Positions 1-8,717 of a stretch of 64,000 nucleotides of DNA are shown in pieces. The notes beneath the pieces are model-generated. The model worked only from the letters and a program-made list of their open reading frames with translations. It was not told where the DNA came from and did not search any database. Numbering within the stretch: position 1 is the first letter of the stretch; each line of letters starts with the position of its first letter. This DNA is from an uncultured Paracoccaceae bacterium. GTDB lineage: Bacteria > Pseudomonadota > Alphaproteobacteria > Rhodobacterales > Rhodobacteraceae. Made by a program: the position numbers and the translations under genes. The stretch spans positions 62,001 through 126,000 of the forward strand of contig CANMKB010000002.1 of the NCBI GenBank assembly GCA_947498415.1, given 5' to 3'.

Positions 1-34
1 AAACCCCCTCTTGCATCTTAGGCCACGACACCAT

Positions 35-382
35 ATTTCTAAGTTGTCCTTCGGGACTATGAACATAAACGCGCTCGTAATAAGCGGATCGGACCCGGGG
101 GCGGTACCCGGCGTCTCCACCATAACACTCTGGCGGTGTCCTTCATTTGGGGATCACAATCAGAAGCGAGGGGACGAAATAGGATCGACGAACGTCTAAA
201 GGGGTTAGCTTTGTTTCGGCTGTCTGCCACCGTTATCGGCGAAACTTGTACAATTGCAAATGACAATCGTGCTCCAGTAGCAATGGCCGCGTAAGCGACC
301 GGAGATACTGACCTTTAAGTCCTTGGGCTAGCTGCCTTTGGCGGGGTTCGCAGGTACCTGGCAACAGAAACCTGCACTTCCA
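35..382 (+). ncRNA. ssrA: two-piece (circularly permuted) tmRNA
   Basis: Transfer-messenger RNA, which rescues stalled ribosomes and tags the nascent chain for proteolysis. The acceptor piece comes first and ends in CCA at 120-122, with a T-arm-like stem CCGGG/CCCGG just before it. A linker of about 47 nt (123-169) follows, then the coding piece begins with GGGGACG at 170-176. This pairs with CGTCTCC at 112-118 to form a 7-bp acceptor stem whose third pair is G172-U116, the G3-U70 identity of alanine tRNA. The tag frame is 256-294 and reads ANDNRAPVAMAA then TAA. A hairpin GCAGGT...ACCTGC lies at 350-375. The permuted order is known for alphaproteobacterial tmRNAs. The outer ends (about 35 and 382) are estimates from usual piece lengths; the precursor may start before the window. 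Confidence 0.93.
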
Positions 383-388
383 CCATCC

Positions 389-1453
389 CTAATATGAATC
401 GAAATACTGTTGTGCCTGCTTGCGCTGGTTCGACCATTCTAGCTTTAGGCTGGCCATCAGATTGACCGCGACGCCGTTGTTCGAAAGAACCGCCAAAGCC
501 ATTGAATTTTCAGGGCAAATGTAAAGCCCGCTTGTTGCGCCCGCAGTGCCCCCATCGTGGTGAAGAATTCTAGCGCTTTCGTTTGTCAGCGACATAGAAA
601 TCCAGCCGGCGCATTGCGCGACGGGTTCAGTCGCACGCCGAGGACCAAGGCCGAAGATCGGGGCTGCCGTCGCGCATATGGCGCGATCAAGCGTGGTTTC
701 AGGGGCGTTCATCGCTTGGATCACCCGGGCCGAAAAACGCGCCAAATCACGCGCAGATGAGCGTAAGCACCCGGCCGCTGCCATAGACTGAAACGTCCAA
801 GGCGGTACAAGTTGGCCTTTTGTGTTTTTTGGATGCACAAACCGACAAAGCTGTTCTGCACTCAGGTGATCGGTTGTATCGGTCATCCCAAGGGGGGCTA
901 AGACTTTGGTGGTGAGCAATTGAACAAAGGGAACACCCTCTGCGATGGCCAAGGCCTCTCCCAATAGACCGACACCCAGATTGGAATAGCCGTAACGTGG
1001 CTTAGTAGGCGGTTCTTTTGCAGATCGGCTTCGCATCCAATCCATCAGATCTGCCCGTGAAAAGCTGGCATAGGGATCTTTGGGCAAAGGCCTGAGCAGC
1101 GCTTGCCATATCGGCACATGGATACGCGGCAACCCACTGGTATGCGAGGTGAGTTGTCTGGCTGTGATCCAGCCTGGCACATCCGATAAGTCATCTGAAA
1201 GCGTTTGGATCGGCGCGTCTGGGTCCACCTTTCCTTCTTCTACCAGGACATAAAGCAATATCGCGGTGAAGACTTTGGTGATCGACCCGATCTCAAAGAT
1301 CAGTGCCTCATCCGCGATCCCCGCAATACCATCACCAGCGCGCGTGAAATCTGTATCGCCCCGCGTCAGGCTCATCCCAACAGCGGTGTGTTGCGGACTG
1401 GCGTAGGGTTTCATCATCGCCTGAAGTGTGGTGGTGCTGTTTGGAAAGCTCAT
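389..1453 (-). CDS. serine hydrolase of the beta-lactamase/penicillin-binding family
   Basis: 354 residues. The three motifs of class C beta-lactamase-like serine hydrolases are present and correctly spaced: SITK at 57-60 (nucleophile and lysine), YSN at 156-158 and HDG at 299-301. The family motif TSGLP is near residue 105. No clear signal peptide is visible, so a cytoplasmic esterase or peptidase is as likely as an envelope enzyme; the substrate cannot be read from sequence. Its stop lies only a few bases from the end of ssrA on the opposite strand, so the two transcripts converge. The 261 bp upstream (1454-1714) is a divergent control region shared with the rhodanese-ChrB gene; I found no convincing promoter in it. 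Confidence 0.85.
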   Translation of the reverse strand: MSFPNSTTTLQAMMKPYASPQHTAVGMSLTRGDTDFTRAGDGIAGIADEALIFEIGSITKVFTAILLYVLVEEGKVDPDAPIQTLSDDLSDVPGWITARQLTSHTSGLPRIHVPIWQALLRPLPKDPYASFSRADLMDWMRSRSAKEPPTKPRYGYSNLGVGLLGEALAIAEGVPFVQLLTTKVLAPLGMTDTTDHLSAEQLCRFVHPKNTKGQLVPPWTFQSMAAAGCLRSSARDLARFSARVIQAMNAPETTLDRAICATAAPIFGLGPRRATEPVAQCAGWISMSLTNESARILHHDGGTAGATSGLYICPENSMALAVLSNNGVAVNLMASLKLEWSNQRKQAQQYFDSY

Positions 1454-1714
1454 AAATCTTAACGCATCTTAAAAACGGATAAGAAACAGATGGTCTTCTT
1501 GGTCTACGAATTCCAGATGTTGGTGCCAATTGTTTTGGAGTTAAGCAATTGATTGCCCACACCAAACGCGCCACTCTAGAGTGACCATAATTGCTTTGAC
1601 CCGATTGACCTGATGCAAGCGGTCTGGCATCTTTAGCCTATGGGGTCTGCGATTACCCCGTGAGGCCAAGGCCAGACGATCGCATCCTCTGTTCAATTTT
1701 ATGAAGGATGCCCT

Positions 1715-2521
1715 ATGCCTGCGTTCAACGAAGTTTCCACGACACAACTGATGCGCCTGATTGGCACACCGGATTGCCCCGATATCATCGATGTGCGCAT
1801 TCCCGAAGACGTGGCCGCCATTCCGGTCATGGTGCCAACTGCGCGGCTGGTTGACTTTAAGGATCACGCAAACCTTGCCAGTGACCTGCGCAAAGATCGC
1901 GCTGTAATCATTTGCCACAAAGGCAAAAAACTAAGCCATGGGGTTGCGGCCTCGTTGCGGGCGCAAGGGATTGCGGCTGAAGTGCTTGAAGGCGGCATGG
2001 TGAATTGGAAAACAGCCGGGCTTCCGGCGGTTCCAGTGAAAACCCTGCATCAAGTGTCTGATCTATGGGTTACGCGCCACCGCCCCAAGATTGATCGAAT
2101 CGCCTGCCCTTGGCTGATTCAGCGGTTTGTGAACCCAAATGCACAGTTCCTATTCGTGCCACCAGCAGAGGTCGATGATGTGGCTGATCGATTTGGGGCC
2201 ACCCCTTTTGATATGGAAGACGGCGATTGGAGCCATCGCGACGATCGATGCACCTTTGATTTGATGATCGAACGCTTTGGCCTGTCATGCACCCCGCTAC
2301 AGCGATTGGCAATGGTTGTGCGCGCAGCCGATACCAACCAGCACCACCTTGCGCCCGAGGCCGCGGGCCTTTTGGCCATATCGGCTGGCTTGTCGCGTCA
2401 GTACAAAGACGATTCCCAGCAACTCAAGGCTGGATTTGCGATCTATGATGCGCTTTACCGCTGGGCACGTGATGCCCACACCGAAGGTCACGACTGGCCG
2501 AAATCGAGCGGAGAAAAGTAA
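1715..2521 (+). CDS. rhodanese domain fused to ChrB C-terminal domain
   Basis: 268 residues in two parts. Residues 1-105 form a rhodanese domain with a cysteine in the active-site loop (CHKGKKLS, Cys67). Residues from about 118 to 250 match the C-terminal domain of ChrB, the chromate-sensing/resistance protein; RHRPKIDRIACPWLIQRF is its typical opening. The stop overlaps the ATG of the chromate transporter gene by one base (TAATG), so the two are translated together and probably act in chromate or sulfur-oxyanion handling. The N-terminal DNA-binding part of classical ChrB is replaced by the rhodanese, so this protein is more likely an enzyme or sensor than a repressor. The start has a GAAGGA ribosome site six bases upstream. 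Confidence 0.85.
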   Translation: MPAFNEVSTTQLMRLIGTPDCPDIIDVRIPEDVAAIPVMVPTARLVDFKDHANLASDLRKDRAVIICHKGKKLSHGVAASLRAQGIAAEVLEGGMVNWKTAGLPAVPVKTLHQVSDLWVTRHRPKIDRIACPWLIQRFVNPNAQFLFVPPAEVDDVADRFGATPFDMEDGDWSHRDDRCTFDLMIERFGLSCTPLQRLAMVVRAADTNQHHLAPEAAGLLAISAGLSRQYKDDSQQLKAGFAIYDALYRWARDAHTEGHDWPKSSGEK

Positions 2522-3762
2522 TGCCCCCCAGCATGGTTGATCTATGGCGCGTCTTTGGACGCATTGGAGTGTTGTCATTCGGTGGTCCAGCGGCACAAAT
2601 CGCGCTTATGCACAAAGAGCTGGTCGAAGACCGTAAGTGGTTGGGCGAAAAACAGTTTTTGGGGGCTTTGAGTTTCTGCATGTTGCTGCCCGGCCCAGAG
2701 GCGATGCAACTGGCCACCTATACCGGCTGGAAGTTGCGCGGGATCTTGGGCGGTCTACTGGCGGGGCTGTTGTTTGTATTGCCCGGAGCGGCTGTCATCC
2801 TTGCTTTGGCCGCTCTGTACGTCAGCTACGGCGCGCTGCCTGTGGTGCAAGCCGCCTTTATTGGCGTCAAGGCCGCTGTGGTGATCGTAGTTTTGCAAGC
2901 GCTTTGGAAGATTTCCAACAAAGCCCTAAAGGATCGGTTTTCATGGGGGCTTGCTTTGGCCGCTTTTGTGGCGATCTTTGCGCTTGGGCTTCCGTTTCCC
3001 TTGATTGTGGCGATTGCCGCCGCGCTGGGCGCACTGCGGGCGACAGAACCGAAGACAGACACAATCGCCCTGCCCGCGCGTTCTTTTGGGAAAACCGCCA
3101 GCACAATTGTAATCTGGTCTGCGCTTTGGGCGACACCGGTGGTTGTGGTGGCTGCACTGAACCAAGAGTTCCTGACAGACATCGCGCTGTTCTTTTCAAA
3201 GCTCGCGGTTGTGACCTTTGGCGGCGCCTATGCGGTTCTGGCCTATATGACCCAAACGGTCAGCATTGATTATGGCTGGATCAGTACGACGCAAATGATT
3301 GATGCGCTGGGCTTGGCTGAAACCACGCCGGGGCCGCTGATCCTTGTCACTGAATTTGTTGGCCTGTTGGCGGGCTATCAGCAAGGGGGTGTTGGGCTGA
3401 TGCTATTGGCGGGCGCTTTGACACTTTGGTGTACCTTTGTACCTTGTTTTCTGTGGATATTTGCCGCAGCGCCCTATGTGGAGTGGCTGCTTGCGCGGCC
3501 TCGACTGAAAGGCGCATTGAGTGCGATTACAGCCGCTGTGGTTGGGGTGATCCTGAACCTATCAGTTTGGTTTGCGCTGCATGTTTTGTTTACCAAGATC
3601 ACCACAACACAATTTGGTGTGCTGCCGGATGTCTCTACCTTTCAGCCGATTGCCTTTGGATTATTGCTGGTCGCCGGGTTTTTGTTGATTATTCAAAAGC
3701 TTGGATTGGCTAAAGTTTTGGCAATTGGGGCGCTTTGTGGCGGCGTGATTCACTTTATGTAA
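2521..3762 (+). CDS. chrA: chromate transporter, two-domain type
   Basis: 413 residues, very hydrophobic, with roughly ten to twelve membrane segments. The protein contains two CHR repeats: the first opens with FGRIGVLSFGGPAAQIALM near residue 12, the second with KLAVVTFGGAYAVLAYMTQ near residue 226. This is the long bidomain ChrA form, which exports chromate across the inner membrane. The ATG shares a base with the stop of the rhodanese-ChrB gene, indicating coupling. Some CHR proteins are annotated on homology alone without chromate data, and sulfate or another oxyanion is a possible alternative substrate. Confidence 0.93.
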   Translation: MPPSMVDLWRVFGRIGVLSFGGPAAQIALMHKELVEDRKWLGEKQFLGALSFCMLLPGPEAMQLATYTGWKLRGILGGLLAGLLFVLPGAAVILALAALYVSYGALPVVQAAFIGVKAAVVIVVLQALWKISNKALKDRFSWGLALAAFVAIFALGLPFPLIVAIAAALGALRATEPKTDTIALPARSFGKTASTIVIWSALWATPVVVVAALNQEFLTDIALFFSKLAVVTFGGAYAVLAYMTQTVSIDYGWISTTQMIDALGLAETTPGPLILVTEFVGLLAGYQQGGVGLMLLAGALTLWCTFVPCFLWIFAAAPYVEWLLARPRLKGALSAITAAVVGVILNLSVWFALHVLFTKITTTQFGVLPDVSTFQPIAFGLLLVAGFLLIIQKLGLAKVLAIGALCGGVIHFM

Positions 3763-3840
3763 GCAATTCATTGCGTTCGCTGCTTTCGTTTTCTGGCGAA
3801 TCTTCTATGTTGTCAAAAGGAAGAAGACATAGAGGTTCCC

Positions 3841-4332
3841 ATGACCGGATCAATTGACTACGGCAACCTGATGCATCAAGCGATGCGCGGCCTAATTCAA
3901 GAGGTTTTGCAGGGCGTCAAAGACAATGGTCTGCCCGGTGAACATCACTTCTTTATCACCTTTGACACACGCCATCCCGATGTGAACATCGCCGCATGGC
4001 TGACAGATCGCTATCCCGAAGAAATGACGGTGGTGATGCAGCATTGGTATGACAACCTTGATGTCACCGATGAAGGTTTTGCGGTCACACTGAACTTTGG
4101 CGATGCGCCAGAGCCACTGTATATTCCATATGACGCAATCCAGACCTTTGTAGACCCATCCGTCGAATTCGGACTGCGGTTTGAAACCCAGTCCAGCGAT
4201 GATGAAGACGATGAAGATGAGCTGCATCTGGTGGATGTGGATGACGTCGAAGATGATATCGAAGACGACACTCCCGAAGAAGAAATCAAGGGCGAGGCCG
4301 AAGTGGTCAGCCTCGACAGCTTCCGCAAATAA
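3841..4332 (+). CDS. sspB: SspB family ClpXP adaptor
   Basis: 163 residues. The N-terminal 120 residues have the alphaproteobacterial SspB pattern (HHFFITFDT near 38, FAVTLNFGDAPEPLYIPYDAI near 80). The tail is a long acidic linker rich in D and E (about 120-150), ending in a short segment, EAEVVSLDSFRK, that fits the ClpX-binding tip of SspB. The protein captures ssrA-tagged substrates and hands them to ClpXP in the cytoplasm. It lies about 3.5 kb from ssrA but is not in an operon with it. A short gap without a terminator separates it from chrA upstream. Confidence 0.88.
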   Translation: MTGSIDYGNLMHQAMRGLIQEVLQGVKDNGLPGEHHFFITFDTRHPDVNIAAWLTDRYPEEMTVVMQHWYDNLDVTDEGFAVTLNFGDAPEPLYIPYDAIQTFVDPSVEFGLRFETQSSDDEDDEDELHLVDVDDVEDDIEDDTPEEEIKGEAEVVSLDSFRK

Positions 4333-4446
4333 ATCCTGCCAGTTTGGCTATGTGACGTTTCGGTGAAATTTCGCCGCGACACCTTGTTTGGAATCACAAA
4401 CTGTCTTTCATCAAAGGCAGGTGAATTTCGAACAAGGGTTTTCCAA

Positions 4447-5004
4447 ATGGCCAGTGATTTTGCAATTTTTCTGGGCGAAATGATGCGTCGTCCCACGCAG
4501 GTTGTGGCGATCGCCCCGTCTTCTGCGGCGACCGCCCGCTTGATGACCGAGGGTATTGAATATGTCAAAGGCCCCATCGTCGAGATCGGACCGGGCACCG
4601 GCAGCTTTACCAAAGCCATATTGGAACGCGGTGTTGCTCCAGACCGCCTGACACTGATGGAAATGAACCCAAGGTTCTGCGAAGCATTGTGCGAGAAATT
4701 CCCGGGAGTTCGCGTGATTAACCGCCCGGCGCAAGATATAGAAAAGATTAAGCTTTCTGGGATTGGTGCTGTGGTTAGCGGTGTGCCCGTCTTGTCGCGC
4801 CCTACCATCCAGCGTGAGGTCGTGGGGCGTGCGATGAATGTGATGGCGCAGGATGGGTTCTTTACCCAAATCACCTATAGCCCACAGTCCCCCATTTCAG
4901 ATGAGATGCAGCACGAGCTTGGGGTGTCTTCGGAAAAGCTGGGCACCGTATGGGCCAACCTGCCGCCGGCGCGTGTGTTCAAGTTCCGCAAACGCACCCA
5001 TTAA
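4447..5004 (+). CDS. class I SAM methyltransferase, phospholipid N-methyltransferase-like
   Basis: 185 residues from the ATG at 4447, chosen over an in-frame GTG at 4363 because AAGGG lies just upstream and the N-terminus MASDFAIFLGEMMRRP is the sensible one. The SAM-binding motif I is VEIGPGTGSFTKAIL near residue 43, followed by the acidic strand LTLMEMN. The pattern resembles the PmtA/KsgA-like small methyltransferases that methylate phosphatidylethanolamine or are annotated as such; the substrate is inferred. It converges with the glycosyltransferase gene across a strong hairpin. Confidence 0.75.
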   Translation: MASDFAIFLGEMMRRPTQVVAIAPSSAATARLMTEGIEYVKGPIVEIGPGTGSFTKAILERGVAPDRLTLMEMNPRFCEALCEKFPGVRVINRPAQDIEKIKLSGIGAVVSGVPVLSRPTIQREVVGRAMNVMAQDGFFTQITYSPQSPISDEMQHELGVSSEKLGTVWANLPPARVFKFRKRTH

Positions 5005-5014
5005 ACCTTTGATG

Positions 5015-5038
5015 GCTGGGGCCATTTGTTGCCCCAGC
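5015..5038. terminator. convergent-gene hairpin
   Basis: GCTGGGGC at 5015-5022 pairs with GCCCCAGC at 5031-5038 (8 bp, 8-nt loop). It sits between the ends of two convergent genes. There is no T-tract on either side, so intrinsic termination is uncertain; it may instead protect mRNA 3' ends. Confidence 0.45.
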
Positions 5039-5041
5039 GCC

Positions 5042-6247
5042 TTATGCGGCGTTGATGGCGTGCCGCTTTTGCGCCAACCGGTCGCGCAAGAGCGCCTGTA
5101 GCCCTTTTCCCCATGCGGCCCAATTCAACTTTTCATCAAAGCACTGACGTGCCGATTGGCGTAGGCTGACATAAGTTGCCGGATCAGCCAGATAGCCCTG
5201 TATGATCTCGACAAAGGCCTCTGGCCCCGCATCTGGGGCGATTGCATGCCCATTCACCCCATCCCATACTGGAACACCCCCGCGCCGCATACAGAGCGAG
5301 GGCAATGCAAAGGCAGATGCCTCACAAAAGGCAAAACCGTAAGACTCAAGCGAAGGCTGCACCAGAAAGTGACTGTTGCGGAACAGGCCTTCAAAGGTTT
5401 CAAGATCTGCTGGAATGGTTTTATCCAAGTTTGGATAGATATCGACCGCCTCTTCCACACCTAAAGCCTTTAGGTCTTGTTTAGGTGGTGTGGTGCCCAC
5501 AACCGACAGTCGCGCCTTTATCCCGTGCTGACGCAGCTGTGCCAATGTTTCAAGAACCATGGGGCCTCCCTTGGCCCACCAATCCCGTCCCACCAGCAAC
5601 AAGCGCAGGCCATCGGAAAAATCCTGATTGATCTTCAGCGTCGCAGCATCAGGCGTTGCGATGTTCGCCCCCCAAGGCAACACCAGAGATTTTGGGTCTT
5701 CTAAGCCATAACAGCGATCGGCGACCTCTTTCTGCCAATCAGATGGCCATAGGTTGAGATCATTGGCCAAAAGCGTGCGTGTTTCATGTTGCTTCACCCA
5801 ACCATCCAACAAGCGGCCCGGTGTAAAGTAGCTGCCAAAGCCTGCCCCAATTTCTGACGTGCGATAACTGGATTGCGTGGCATCTGATGTAAAAGCGCAA
5901 AGCATATTTGCCGGCACCTTAAGGTGCGCCATGGAATGCATACTATACACGCCCATTACCACGTTAAAATCCTGCGCCAACAGCTGCCGCTGTACATGGC
6001 GGGCAATCACCCGTGACAGAGCATAGTGCAACCGCCACCGCGCCCGGATATTAATAGCGTCAGGGGTTTTTAACACAAGCTTGCGCAGCGGTTCGGCCAG
6101 CCCCCAGCCATTGTCGATATACTGCACATCACCCACGTGAGATTGCATCGCGTTATAAATCCGCGCGTTTCCGCCAGAATACGTCCAAGACAGTTTGGGA
6201 CTAAGATCACACAAATATGCGATTTTTAACGGCGATGGGCCGCTCAT
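5042..6247 (-). CDS. GT4-like glycosyltransferase
   Basis: 401 residues. The C-terminal half has the GT-B fold nucleotide-sugar site (LLLVGRDWWAKGGPMVLETL near 212 and LVQPSLESYGFAFCEASAFALPSL near 295, the E-x7-E-like region). The N-terminal half is variable, as expected for the acceptor domain. No signal peptide or membrane segment is visible. It stands alone, so the glycan it builds (exopolysaccharide, LPS or glycolipid) cannot be told from context. Confidence 0.8.
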   Translation of the reverse strand: MSGPSPLKIAYLCDLSPKLSWTYSGGNARIYNAMQSHVGDVQYIDNGWGLAEPLRKLVLKTPDAINIRARWRLHYALSRVIARHVQRQLLAQDFNVVMGVYSMHSMAHLKVPANMLCAFTSDATQSSYRTSEIGAGFGSYFTPGRLLDGWVKQHETRTLLANDLNLWPSDWQKEVADRCYGLEDPKSLVLPWGANIATPDAATLKINQDFSDGLRLLLVGRDWWAKGGPMVLETLAQLRQHGIKARLSVVGTTPPKQDLKALGVEEAVDIYPNLDKTIPADLETFEGLFRNSHFLVQPSLESYGFAFCEASAFALPSLCMRRGGVPVWDGVNGHAIAPDAGPEAFVEIIQGYLADPATYVSLRQSARQCFDEKLNWAAWGKGLQALLRDRLAQKRHAINAA

Positions 6248-6406
6248 AAGGGTCTTCCTTGTTCACGCTGCTCTTTCCCTTTGTATCTCGCCCATTCTTG
6301 GCGGAAAAGCGACCCGTTTGGGCATTTCTTACGGCTTTTGATCGTGCACCTTAAGAAAGGTTAACGCAAACAGTCGATTTTGCGTGGTATTCAATTGTAT
6401 ACAGCA

Positions 6407-6434
6407 TTGAACTTTGCGCTCTGTCAGGTATGAC
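6407..6434 (+). promoter_or_regulatory. candidate fumC promoter
   Basis: TTGAAC at 6407-6412 and TATGAC at 6429-6434, separated by 16 bp, 30 bp before the fumC ATG. Identified by eye only. Confidence 0.4.
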
Positions 6435-6463
6435 ATTGGCCAAGATTTGTTACGGAGCTCACA

Positions 6464-7858
6464 ATGACCGACACACGCACCGAAACTGACAGCTTTGGCC
6501 CGCTCGAAGTTCCAACCGATAAGTATTGGGGCGCTCAAACACAGCGTTCCATCATGAACTTCCCAATTGGCTGGGAAAAACAACCTGTTGCCATTGTTCG
6601 CGCGCTTGGCGTGATCAAACAGGCCTGCGCTATGGCCAACAAAGAAAGCGGCAAACTGGACGCCAGCATCGCAGATGCGGTCATTCAGGCCGCTGGCGAA
6701 GTTTTCGAAGGTAAGTTTGACGACAACTTCCCGCTGGTTGTTTGGCAGACCGGGTCTGGCACCCAGTCCAACATGAACTCCAACGAAGTCATCGCAAACC
6801 GCGCGATTGAAATCCTTGGCGGCGTGATTGGCTCCAAAGATCCAGTTCACCCCAACGATCACTGCAACATGGGTCAGTCTTCAAACGACACATTCCCAAC
6901 CGCGATGCACATCGCTGCAGCGATGACCGTGCGCGACGTTTTGTTGCCTGGTTTGAATAAGTTGGCCGAAGGTCTTGAAGCAAAGTCTGAAGAATTCAAA
7001 GACATCATCAAGATCGGCCGAACCCACACCCAAGACGCAACACCACTGACACTGGGTCAAGAATTTGGTGGCTACGCCCATCAGATCCGCCAGGGCATCG
7101 CCCGCATCCAAGCAGCCCTGCCAGGCATATATGAACTTGCCCAAGGCGGCACAGCGGTTGGCACCGGCCTGAACACTCAAAATGGCTGGGGCGAAAAAGT
7201 TGCGGCCAATATGGCTGAAATCACCGGCCTGCCCTTTGTCACCGCGCCAAATAAATTCGAAGCGCTCGCCGCACATGACGCCATGGTCTTTATGTCTGGT
7301 GCATTGGCGACAGTGGCAGGTTCGATGTATAAAATCGCCAATGACATCCGGTTCTTGGGCTCTGGTCCACGCTCAGGTCTGGGCGAGCTGATCTTGCCTG
7401 AAAACGAGCCGGGTTCCTCGATCATGCCGGGCAAAGTCAACCCAACGCAGGCCGAGGCGATGACGCAGGTCGCCGCTCACGTCATGGGCAACAATGCAGC
7501 CATGACATTCGCGGGCTCTCAAGGCCATTTCGAATTGAACGTCTACAACCCAATGATGTCTTACAACCTGCTTCAATCTATGCAGCTGTTGGGTGATGTG
7601 GCTGATAGCTTTACCGAGCGTATGCTGAACGGCATTCAAGCCAACGAACCACGCATCGAAAAGCTGATGAAAGAATCGCTGATGCTGGTCACAGCACTCG
7701 CGCCCACCATCGGTTATGACAACGCAACCAAAGTTGCGAAGACCGCGCATAAAAACGGCACCACTTTGAAAGAAGAAGCGATCGCGCTTGGTTTTGTGGA
7801 CGAGGCAACCTTTGATGCGGTTGTGCGTCCAGAGCAAATGATTGGCCCAAAAGACTGA
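6464..7858 (+). CDS. fumC: class II fumarate hydratase
   Basis: 464 residues, the usual length of the iron-independent fumarase that interconverts fumarate and malate in the TCA cycle. The superfamily signature [11 protein letters not shown] is present near residue 318, and the catalytic regions [11 protein letters not shown] (near 139) and [11 protein letters not shown] (near 185) are intact. A GGAG ribosome site precedes the ATG. The stop overlaps the start of a small DUF4169-like gene (TGATG), and that gene overlaps a ribbon-helix-helix gene, so fumC heads a three-gene unit. Confidence 0.97.
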   Translation: MTDTRTETDSFGPLEVPTDKYWGAQTQRSIMNFPIGWEKQPVAIVRALGVIKQACAMANKESGKLDASIADAVIQAAGEVFEGKFDDNFPLVVWQTGSGTQSNMNSNEVIANRAIEILGGVIGSKDPVHPNDHCNMGQSSNDTFPTAMHIAAAMTVRDVLLPGLNKLAEGLEAKSEEFKDIIKIGRTHTQDATPLTLGQEFGGYAHQIRQGIARIQAALPGIYELAQGGTAVGTGLNTQNGWGEKVAANMAEITGLPFVTAPNKFEALAAHDAMVFMSGALATVAGSMYKIANDIRFLGSGPRSGLGELILPENEPGSSIMPGKVNPTQAEAMTQVAAHVMGNNAAMTFAGSQGHFELNVYNPMMSYNLLQSMQLLGDVADSFTERMLNGIQANEPRIEKLMKESLMLVTALAPTIGYDNATKVAKTAHKNGTTLKEEAIALGFVDEATFDAVVRPEQMIGPKD

Positions 7859-8037
7859 TGGGCAAGCCGGTTAACCTAAACCGGTTTAAAAAAGAAAAGG
7901 CGCGGGCTGACAAAAAAGCCCGCGCTGATCAAAACGCTGTAAAGTTCGGCCGCACCAAAGCGGAAAAACTGTCAGATACAGCCGAGATCAAAAAACTACA
8001 TCAGCATCTGGATGAGCATAAGCGGGACGACACATGA
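7858..8037 (+). CDS. DUF4169-like small basic protein
   Basis: 59 residues. It begins [20 protein letters not shown] and is very rich in lysine and arginine, typical of the alphaproteobacterial DUF4169 family, whose function is unknown. Its ATG overlaps the fumC stop (TGATG) and its own stop overlaps the next ATG (ATGA), which strongly supports translation. The charge suggests nucleic acid or ribosome binding, but that is inference. Confidence 0.8.
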   Translation: MGKPVNLNRFKKEKARADKKARADQNAVKFGRTKAEKLSDTAEIKKLHQHLDEHKRDDT

Positions 8038-8273
8038 GCCGCCCAGTCAAACGCTCACTCACGCTCAAAGGTCACCGCACCAGCGTTTCTCTCGAAGACG
8101 AATTCTGGCGTGCCTTCCTCGATATAGCCGAAGAAAAAAATATGCCAATCAATGCCTTAGCGGCAGAGATTGATGCATCGCGTGATCTTGATAGCGGTCT
8201 GGCCTCGGCCATCCGCATCTACATCCTGCGCCACCTTCAAAACAAGGCGCGGCGCACGTCTTCATCTTTCTAA
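8034..8273 (+). CDS. ribbon-helix-helix domain protein
   Basis: 79 residues with the RHH_4-type pattern: a basic strand (KRSLTLKGHRTSVSLEDEFW) followed by two helices. These proteins usually dimerise and bind DNA, and this one may regulate its own operon. It starts inside the stop of the DUF4169-like gene. The last codons (SSSF then TAA) lie inside a short repeat found again downstream of typA (41067-41090), so the C-terminus was probably shaped by that element. Confidence 0.8.
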   Translation: MSRPVKRSLTLKGHRTSVSLEDEFWRAFLDIAEEKNMPINALAAEIDASRDLDSGLASAIRIYILRHLQNKARRTSSSF

Positions 8274-8282
8274 AAATACTCT
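8259..8282 (-). repeat. short 3'-end repeat, copy 1
   Basis: On the minus strand this reads AGAGTATTTTTAGAAAG followed by ATGAAGA. It differs from the copy at 41067-41090 at two of 24 positions. It lies downstream of sufE and overlaps the last codons of the ribbon-helix-helix gene. Confidence 0.6.
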
Positions 8283-8309
8283 CGCCGAAGGCTTGGCCTT
8301 AAAGGCCAA

Positions 8310-8717
8310 TCAGCCTGCCGATGCAACAGAACGCACACGCTCGATCATGGCACGCAAACCATTGGATCGCTGCGACGACAAATGCTCATTCAGCCCCAAA
8401 CGTTCCAGCTCCGCGCGGGCATCCACGTTTAAAACCTCAGTCAAAGTCAAACCGTTGTACAATTTGCGCAAAACGGCAATCAGACCGCGTACAATCATGG
8501 CGTCGCTTTCACCATCAAAGGTCAGCACGCCGTTTTCGATCTTTGGATGCAGCCAAACCTGGCTGGCACAGCCATCCACTTTGGTGGCAGGCACCTTAAG
8601 CGCATCATCAAGCGGGTCCATCGCTTTGCCCTGCTCGATTACATAGCGATAGCGGTCTTCCCAATCTTCCAGAAAGTCAAAATCTTCAACGATTTCTTCA
8701 AATGCTGCGCTGGCCAT
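8310..8717 (-). CDS. sufE: SufE sulfur acceptor
   Basis: 135 residues, normal for SufE. The protein takes persulfide sulfur from the cysteine desulfurase SufS and passes it to the SufBCD scaffold. The acceptor cysteine is Cys50 in KVDGCASQVW. It is not in the suf operon (27.4-36.1 kb) but about 19 kb away, as an apparently single gene. It converges with the ribbon-helix-helix gene. Confidence 0.92.
   Translation of the reverse strand: MASAAFEEIVEDFDFLEDWEDRYRYVIEQGKAMDPLDDALKVPATKVDGCASQVWLHPKIENGVLTFDGESDAMIVRGLIAVLRKLYNGLTLTEVLNVDARAELERLGLNEHLSSQRSNGLRAMIERVRSVASAG

Noticed and set aside
11..266. Two ORFs of 62 and 69 residues on opposite strands near the start
   Set aside because: Both lie in the tmRNA gene and show no protein-like pattern.
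4011..4874. 287-residue minus-strand ORF across sspB and the methyltransferase gene
   Set aside because: It is antisense to two well-supported genes, and its serine-rich runs come from their acidic codons.
6351..6364. TTAA-N6-TTAA upstream of fumC as a CtrA site
   Set aside because: The CtrA consensus requires a 7-base spacer; the spacing is off by one and no cell-cycle gene is adjacent.
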